A DNA stretch of 64,000 nt from Flintibacter sp. KGMB00164. Its GTDB lineage: Bacteria > Bacillota > Clostridia > Oscillospirales > Oscillospiraceae. The stretch is from the NCBI RefSeq assembly GCF_008727735.1, contig NZ_CP044227.1, forward strand, positions 2,853,796 to 2,917,795. Direction: 5' to 3'. This document shows, piece after piece, positions 59,877 to 64,000 of this stretch; position 1 is the first letter of the stretch, and every line of letters starts with the position of its first letter. The position numbers and the translations under genes are program-made. Below the pieces are notes generated by a model that saw nothing but the letters and a program-made list of their open reading frames with translations, was not told where the DNA came from and ran no database searches.

Positions 59877-60752
59877 TTACCGGCCGTTGGGGGCGTAAGC
59901 CACCACAGTGCGGCGGTTGGGCTCCACACCAGTGGAGTAAGTTGTGACATTGGGATAGTCCTGCAGGGCGGCGTGGATCACGTGGCGCTCGTAGGCGTTC
60001 ATGGGCTCCAGGGTCATGTTCTTGCGATACTTGACCACCTTGCCCGCCACCTTCACGGCCAGACGCTGGAGGGACTCCTCCCGCTTGGCCCGGTAGCCCT
60101 CGGCGTCGATGTGGATACGCACCCGCTTGGACTGGCCCCGGTTGACGGAGTAGTTGGTCAGCTGCTGGATAGCATCCAGAGTCTCACCCCGGCGGCCGAT
60201 GATGGCGCCCAGGCCGTGGCCCTGGAGAATGACCTTATAGCCGGTCTCGCTGCGGTAGATGTCAGGGGTAGCCTGCACGTTCAGGTGCTCCATCAGGCCC
60301 TCCAGGAACTCCCGGATCTTCATGGCCTTGGGATCATCCTCGGCGGCGGGCTCCAGCTCAGCCACAGGGGCAGGGGCGGGCTTCTCCTCCTTGCCGATGA
60401 TCACCTCGTCCCCAGGCTGCAGGGTGTTTTCCTCCTCCTGCTTGGGGGCGCTCTCAGCGGCAGCAGGCGCGGGCTCCGCCTTGGGGGCGGGAGCGGCCTT
60501 GGGGGCCTCAACCACAGGCTTAGGCTCCTCAACAGGGGCCTTTACCTCCTCGGCGGCGGGAGTCTCCTCCTCGCCGGGCACCTCATAGCTTACACGGACC
60601 TTGGCGGGGTTGCCGCCGAAACCCAGAAAACCGGACTTGGCCCGCTCGATAACCTCCACGGACACGTCGTCCCGGTCCAGACCCAGCTGGAACAGGGCGG
60701 CGGCGATGGCGTCCTCTTCGGACCGGCCGGTGGTCTCGATCCACTTACGCAT
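59877..60752 (-). CDS. jag: Jag/KhpB RNA-binding protein (SpoIIIJ-associated)
   Basis: This 291-residue protein has the Jag N-terminal domain (MRKWIETTGRSEEDAIAAAL), an alanine/proline/glutamate-rich linker (about 65-135), a KH domain with the GxxG loop GAIIGRRGETLDAI, and an R3H domain (RKNMTLEPMNAYERHVIH). It binds RNA and is linked to cell elongation and, with YidC, to sporulation. It starts two bases after the yidC stop. Confidence 0.95.
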   Translation of the reverse strand: MRKWIETTGRSEEDAIAAALFQLGLDRDDVSVEVIERAKSGFLGFGGNPAKVRVSYEVPGEEETPAAEEVKAPVEEPKPVVEAPKAAPAPKAEPAPAAAESAPKQEEENTLQPGDEVIIGKEEKPAPAPVAELEPAAEDDPKAMKIREFLEGLMEHLNVQATPDIYRSETGYKVILQGHGLGAIIGRRGETLDAIQQLTNYSVNRGQSKRVRIHIDAEGYRAKREESLQRLAVKVAGKVVKYRKNMTLEPMNAYERHVIHAALQDYPNVTTYSTGVEPNRRTVVAYAPNGR

Positions 60753-60754
60753 AA

Positions 60755-62149
60755 TCAGACACCCTCCTTCTTGTCATCCTCGTCCTGGGGCTGCTCCTGG
60801 ACTTCCTCCACCGTCTCAACGGCTTCGGTGACCTCAGCGGTCTCAGGGGCGGCCTCGCTCTGGGGCTGCTCCTGCTCCGGGGCGGGGATCTCGGGGGCGG
60901 GCTGCTGGACATTCTGGGCGGTCTCAGTGGCTGCCTGCTTGTCCTCGGGCTGCTCCTTCTTCTTGTTCTTCTTATTCTTGCTTCGGATCTTCTCGTCCTC
61001 CGCCGCCTTCTGAGCGGCGATCAGGTCGCTGGGGTCCGCATAGGGAGTCACCCCGCCGAAGCGGTTGGGGTCGTAAGCACGGCCCCGGGCATAGGCCCGG
61101 ATACCGATGCGGCTGTCATCCTTGTTGATGGCGGGGCCGGCATCCTCGTCCTTCTTGGCGGCCTTCTTCTTGCCGCGGTTCTTTTTCTCTTCCTCCAGAC
61201 GGCGCTGGCGCTCCAGACGAGCTTCCTCCTTGCGCCGCTTCTCCTCTTCCTTCTCCTCCAGCTCGCGCTGAGCGGCGGCGGCCTGAGCGGCCTCATAGTC
61301 CTTCTTCAGCAGCTTGCCGCAGATGATCTCCTGGAAGATGGAGAAGAAATACTGGGCGATCCAGTAGATGGACAGACCGGCGGGAACGGTAAAGCCGATC
61401 CACAGAGACATCAGGGGCATCATGATCATCATGGTGCGGTTGGTCTTGGCGGTAGCCTCGTCCTGAGCCTGATTGCGGCTCATCTGGTTGGTCTTCAGGC
61501 TGATCTGCATGGACAGCAGAGACATGACCACAGACACCAGGGGCAGCAGGAACAGGCCCATAGAACCCCAGCTCAGTCCGCCCTCCCAGAACTTCCAGTT
61601 GGGAATATCGGCCAGATTGATGCCCAGGAAGTGGAAGTCCAGATTAAACAATCCATTTCCGGCATCACCCAGCGCAGCCTGGACCTGAGCCAGCATACCA
61701 TCCTTATTCAGGGCCTCAGCCATAGCGATCTGAGGATACGCGCCGGTGTTGGCAATGCCGGTGATCTCTGCGATCTTGGCAATTGCGTCCTTAGGCACAT
61801 CCATCAGGTAAGTCAGGGGCTCACGGATGATATAGTACAGGGGGATCAAAATGAACAGGGGCAGGAAGGACCACAGGCAGCCGCCCATGGGGTTGACCTT
61901 CTCCCGCTCATAGAGCTTCTGGACCTCCATCTGATAGCGCTCCCGGTCCTTGCCGTACTGCTTTTGCAGCTGCTGCATCTTGCCGGAGAGCAGGTTCATC
62001 TTGATCATGCTCTTCTTGCCCTTCAGGGACAGGGGGAACAGGATCAGCTTTACCACCAAGGCAAAGAGGATCAGAGCAATGCCGTAGCTGGAAAAGAAGT
62101 TGTAAAAGAACAACAGCAGCCAGGCAAAGGGTTTCAGAATAATACCCAC
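60755..62149 (-). CDS. yidC: Membrane protein insertase YidC/OxaA (SpoIIIJ family)
   Basis: This 464-residue protein inserts and folds membrane proteins. The Firmicutes YidC core is at residues 1-270: first helix, then the cytosolic coiled hairpin (MIKMNLLSGKMQQLQKQYGK) and four more helices. It lacks the gram-negative periplasmic domain. The C-terminal 190 residues are highly charged and low-complexity (lysine/glutamate/arginine then Gln/Pro/Glu), longer than usual. The start is GTG at 62149 with GGAGG 7 bases upstream. Confidence 0.94.
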   Translation of the reverse strand: MGIILKPFAWLLLFFYNFFSSYGIALILFALVVKLILFPLSLKGKKSMIKMNLLSGKMQQLQKQYGKDRERYQMEVQKLYEREKVNPMGGCLWSFLPLFILIPLYYIIREPLTYLMDVPKDAIAKIAEITGIANTGAYPQIAMAEALNKDGMLAQVQAALGDAGNGLFNLDFHFLGINLADIPNWKFWEGGLSWGSMGLFLLPLVSVVMSLLSMQISLKTNQMSRNQAQDEATAKTNRTMMIMMPLMSLWIGFTVPAGLSIYWIAQYFFSIFQEIICGKLLKKDYEAAQAAAAQRELEEKEEEKRRKEEARLERQRRLEEEKKNRGKKKAAKKDEDAGPAINKDDSRIGIRAYARGRAYDPNRFGGVTPYADPSDLIAAQKAAEDEKIRSKNKKNKKKEQPEDKQAATETAQNVQQPAPEIPAPEQEQPQSEAAPETAEVTEAVETVEEVQEQPQDEDDKKEGV

Positions 62150-62188
62150 AATGGTACCTCCACATATTTAGTTGGTTCCGGCTTATCC

Positions 62189-62407
62189 TCAGGGTACGGG
62201 ATCGTACTCAATGGATTTTTGCCGGTGAAAGGGATTGCACCGCAGAATACGGCGCAATGCCAGCCAGCCCCCCTTCCACGCTCCATACTTTTCCACCGCC
62301 TCCAAGGCATAGGCCGAGCAGGTGGGAATAAAGCGGCAGCATGGGGGGCGCAGAGGCGAAATTTCCCGCTGATAAAATCGGATCAACCACAAAAACAGCT
62401 TTTTCAT
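62189..62407 (-). CDS. yidD: Membrane protein insertion efficiency factor YidD
   Basis: This 72-residue protein has the conserved [20 protein letters not shown] and RILRCNPFH motifs. It helps YidC insert proteins. It overlaps the rnpA stop by ATGA and precedes yidC by 39 bases, the standard order. Confidence 0.96.
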   Translation of the reverse strand: MKKLFLWLIRFYQREISPLRPPCCRFIPTCSAYALEAVEKYGAWKGGWLALRRILRCNPFHRQKSIEYDPVP

Positions 62408-62769
62408 TTTGGTTCGGACTTGGCTCCCTCTTGGGGACGCACCAGCTCCAGCTTACGCATCAGCTGAAGAAAGCTGCGCTCCAGATCCCGGTAACGGCCG
62501 TAGATCACCCGGGTGCGGGCCACCACCACAATGTCATAGCCCGGCGCAAGCCGAGCTTCATTGGTACGGTACAGCTCCCGGATTCTCCGGCGGGCACGGT
62601 TGCGCTTGACGGCGTTGCCCAGCTTCACTCCTGTCGTGATGCCAAGCCGGCTAATTGGCCGGTTGGTCTTGCGGCAGTAGATGGCAAAATAGGGCGACAC
62701 CGCGCTGCGGCCCTTGTTGTACAGGCGGCGGAATTCATGATTTTGTTTTAAGGCAATGGTATGCTTCAT
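62404..62769 (-). CDS. rnpA: Ribonuclease P protein component
   Basis: This 121-residue basic protein is the RNase P subunit that matures the 5' ends of tRNAs. Marks are [32 protein letters not shown] and the RNR motif in [15 protein letters not shown]. The ATG at 62769 has AAAGGT upstream. It is separated from rpmH by an unusually long 530-base spacer. Confidence 0.96.
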   Translation of the reverse strand: MKHTIALKQNHEFRRLYNKGRSAVSPYFAIYCRKTNRPISRLGITTGVKLGNAVKRNRARRRIRELYRTNEARLAPGYDIVVVARTRVIYGRYRDLERSFLQLMRKLELVRPQEGAKSEPK

Positions 62770-62784
62770 AAATTCTACCTTTCC

Positions 62785-62885
62785 CCCTACTTTTCTCGAG
62801 AGAAAAGCAGGCAAAAGAGCTTTCCCGCTTTCTTGAAAGAAAGCTTGGCAAAGAACTTTCTGCGAAACTTTGTTTCGCTTCTGCT
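62785..62885. repeat. 3'-UTR-type hairpin module between rpmH and rnpA, plus orientation
   Basis: CCTACTTTTCTC/GAGAAAAGCAGG, CGCTTTCTT/AAGAAAGC and GCGAAAC-ttt-GTTTCGC follow one another on the plus strand. It is opposite to the direction of the surrounding genes and has no terminator hairpin. Confidence 0.6.
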
Positions 62886-63298
62886 GTCAATCCAAAATGG
62901 TAGCTTCAATCGGGCAAAAAAGCACAAAAAGTCCCGCATATGGGTGTATGCAAGAGAGAAACCAGGTGGGCTTGTCCCTCAAAAATGGAGAGAGCCTGCG
63001 CATTTCGGTCTGTCATGTTTCGGGCTGGGCCCGCGGTCGGGTCGACAACTCCTCCGTCTTCGGACAGACCCAGTCCGGCTTAAGCCGTCCTTGGGCTCTG
63101 TCCATCCGCTCCGGAGTCTGTCTCCCCTGCTGGCCTGCCCTACACATTTCGCTGTATGCACCGCAGGGGCGGGGGAATCATTCCCACGCCCCTAAATATG
63201 CGTTTCTGAATTGTGTCCTTCTGCCATATCGCATAGGAAGATCCGGTGTGCCCAGGCCATACAGCTCAGGCAAAAACGGGATCTGTCCAGCCCACGGA
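62886..63298. other. Unassigned structured spacer between rpmH and rnpA
   Basis: About 410 bases with no supported gene. Nested inverted repeats are visible: GGACAGACCCA/TGGGCTCTGTCC around CCGGCTTAAGCCG (63062-63103), and GGGGCG...CGCCCC around GGGAATCATTCCC (63166-63192). The open frames here are short or run into the antisense of rpmH. Confidence 0.5.
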
Positions 63299-63433
63299 TC
63301 AGTGGGTCAGACGAGCGCGGCCCTTCGCACGACGGCGAGCCAGAACCTTGCGGCCATTGCGGGTGGCCATACGCTTACGGAAGCCGTGCTCCTTGGAACG
63401 CTGGCGCTTCTTGGGCTGATAGGTACGAAGCAT
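63299..63433 (-). CDS. rpmH: 50S ribosomal protein L34
   Basis: This 44-residue ribosomal protein ([20 protein letters not shown] to RARLTH) is typical. GAGGAGG precedes the ATG. It heads the minus-strand operon rpmH-rnpA-yidD-yidC-jag and is divergent from dnaA, the usual origin layout. Confidence 0.97.
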   Translation of the reverse strand: MLRTYQPKKRQRSKEHGFRKRMATRNGRKVLARRRAKGRARLTH

Positions 63434-63565
63434 GGGGGACACCTCCTCACTTGAATTCAAGCCGGCATCACCGGCCCAACAACAGCCGTTTCCGGCTGCG
63501 GTCTGCGTCAAAAGCTGGGCCTGCGGGGGGCACAAAACCATCCCCGGGCATATCCAGTACGGATT

Positions 63566-63595
63566 ATTATAGACGAAAGTTTTTCTCCTTGTCAA
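63566..63595 (-). promoter_or_regulatory. rpmH operon promoter
   Basis: On the minus strand TTGACA (63590-63595), 18 bases, TATAAT (63566-63571), about 130 bases before rpmH. Confidence 0.8.
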
Positions 63596-63742
63596 CTATT
63601 TTCTTTTCCTTTTTCCATCTTTTTTCCGTTCCTCCCGAAAAAACACAACATCTTGTGTTCATATTGCCACCTGCCCCATTGCTGGAAAAAATCACCCATA
63701 CTATTAAAATAAAAAATACCCCGGAAAACCAGGGGGAACGCC

Positions 63743-63771
63743 TTGCGGCAGGGTGGTTTTTTTGCTATAAT
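63743..63771 (+). promoter_or_regulatory. dnaA promoter
   Basis: TTGCGG (63743-63748), 17 bases, TATAAT (63766-63771), giving a leader of about 180 bases. Confidence 0.65.
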
Positions 63772-63822
63772 GACGATGACGAATTGCGCCCATTTTTTGA
63801 TTGCGTCCGGAAAACAAACACC

Positions 63823-63872
63823 AAATGGGTCCCCTGCCCAGTTCGGGCCGGCAGGGACCCCATTTTCTTTTT
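63823..63872 (+). terminator. Attenuator-like hairpin in the dnaA leader
   Basis: AAATGGGTCCCCTGCC can pair with GGCAGGGACCCCATTT, followed by TCTTTTT, between the dnaA promoter and start codon. It has the form of an intrinsic terminator. Confidence 0.6.
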
Positions 63873-63958
63873 CCCCGCTTTCTTTCTCAGGGCCAGGCCC
63901 TGTATTTCGGAGCTGCCGCTTTCACGCCCCCGGCGCTCTTGTTCAAGGAGGTTTTTCC

Positions 63959-64000
63959 ATGAATCCTGCCGCTGACGTCTGGGCAAAGGTTTTGACCCTC
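63959..64000 (+). CDS. dnaA: Chromosomal replication initiator DnaA, 3' truncated by the window
   Basis: Only the first 14 codons are present (MNPAADVWAKVLTL). The assignment rests on the N-terminal pattern, an AAGGAGG 7 bases upstream, and the divergent position beside rpmH-rnpA-yidD-yidC-jag, where dnaA is nearly always found. Confidence 0.85.
   Translation, partial: MNPAADVWAKVLTL

Larger units (their letters stand above)
63434..63958. other. rpmH-dnaA divergent intergenic region
   Basis: About 525 bases holding the rpmH promoter, the dnaA promoter and an attenuator-like hairpin in the dnaA leader. I found no cluster of DnaA boxes in it; an 11-base dyad ACACAA-catc-TTGTGT lies near 63645-63660. 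The replication origin is probably on the other side of dnaA, outside the window. Confidence 0.6.

Noticed and set aside
62870..63454. Plus-strand frame of 194 codons across the rpmH-rnpA spacer
   Set aside because: It runs through inverted repeats and the antisense of rpmH, with Cys/Ser/Arg-rich random-looking sequence and no ribosome binding site.
63434..63958. oriC within the rpmH-dnaA region
   Set aside because: No cluster of TTATCCACA-type boxes or AT-rich unwinding repeat series was seen. The isolated pair at 59791 is not enough to call an origin.

Overview
The window looks like an origin-proximal piece of the chromosome of a GC-rich Clostridia bacterium, most likely a gut Oscillospiraceae of the Flavonifractor / Pseudoflavonifractor / Lawsonibacter type. 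The grounds are GC-rich coding sequence with strong AGGAGG ribosome binding sites, the order dnaA-rpmH-rnpA-yidD-yidC-jag at the right edge, a noc-parS-parA-parB cluster, T-box control of hisS, and RsgI-like, S-layer (SLH) and serpin proteins. The genus is inference. No rRNA, CRISPR array, insertion sequence or intact prophage was seen.

Layout, left to right. (1) 1-5.8 kb: the 3' part of proA, two HD-domain phosphohydrolases, a TPR membrane protein, pth and prs. (2) 5.8-9.5 kb: a three-gene mini-operon (zinc ribbon, coiled coil, sigma-region-4 protein), tRNA-Thr and tRNA-Tyr, a small P-loop protein, pgi and tRNA-Val. (3) 9.6-19.3 kb: an acyltransferase, mfd, a PrsA-like foldase lipoprotein and a Ca2+-type P-ATPase. 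(4) 19.3-25.3 kb: a purine salvage operon on the minus strand (xpt, BMP lipoprotein, ABC ATPase, two permeases). (5) 25.4-27.5 kb: rpsF-ssb-rpsR and gluQ. (6) 27.7-33.4 kb: an ECF sigma factor with an RsgI-like anti-sigma factor carrying three PepSY domains, then a metallopeptidase, a C39-type peptidase and a serpin lipoprotein. (7) 34.2-43.4 kb: a giant FtsX-type permease with its ABC ATPase and a divergent TetR regulator, an SLH/C39 surface protein and a dicarboxylate/amino-acid symporter. (8) 43.7-52.8 kb: noc, three parS sites, parA, parB, a coiled-coil membrane protein, serS, an acyltransferase, rsmG, a MinD-like ATPase and a divergent MgsA-like protein. (9) 52.8-59.1 kb: T-box leader, hisS, aspS and a GH3 lipoprotein. 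(10) 59.9-64 kb: jag, yidC, yidD, rnpA and rpmH on the minus strand, and the first 14 codons of dnaA on the plus strand.

The most unusual content is between the genes. A family of roughly 270-610 bp intergenic elements occurs at eight places; the five full copies are built from two inverted arms. Their internal hairpins keep base-pairing while the bases change from copy to copy (GTTCC/GGAAC, GTTAC/GTAAC, GTGAC/GTCAC, CCTAC/GTAGG at one stem). A second, smaller family sits directly after stop codons and ends in a shared terminator hairpin; its stems also covary. I do not recognise either as a named RNA family. Other oddities are three paired DnaA-box-like inverted repeats with identical 14-nt spacing, a parS site at the centre of the noc terminator, a synonymous second copy of the aspS 3' end beyond the aspS stop codon, an intergenic element lying between the hisS T-box and hisS, and an attenuator-like hairpin in the dnaA leader.

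Functionally the window joins chromosome segregation and replication start (dnaA, noc, parAB, parS), membrane protein biogenesis (yidC, yidD, jag), translation (serS, hisS, aspS, gluQ, ribosomal proteins, pth, rnpA), purine salvage (xpt and a BMP-type importer, with prs supplying PRPP) and a cell-envelope group that combines stress sensing with secreted proteases and a protease inhibitor.
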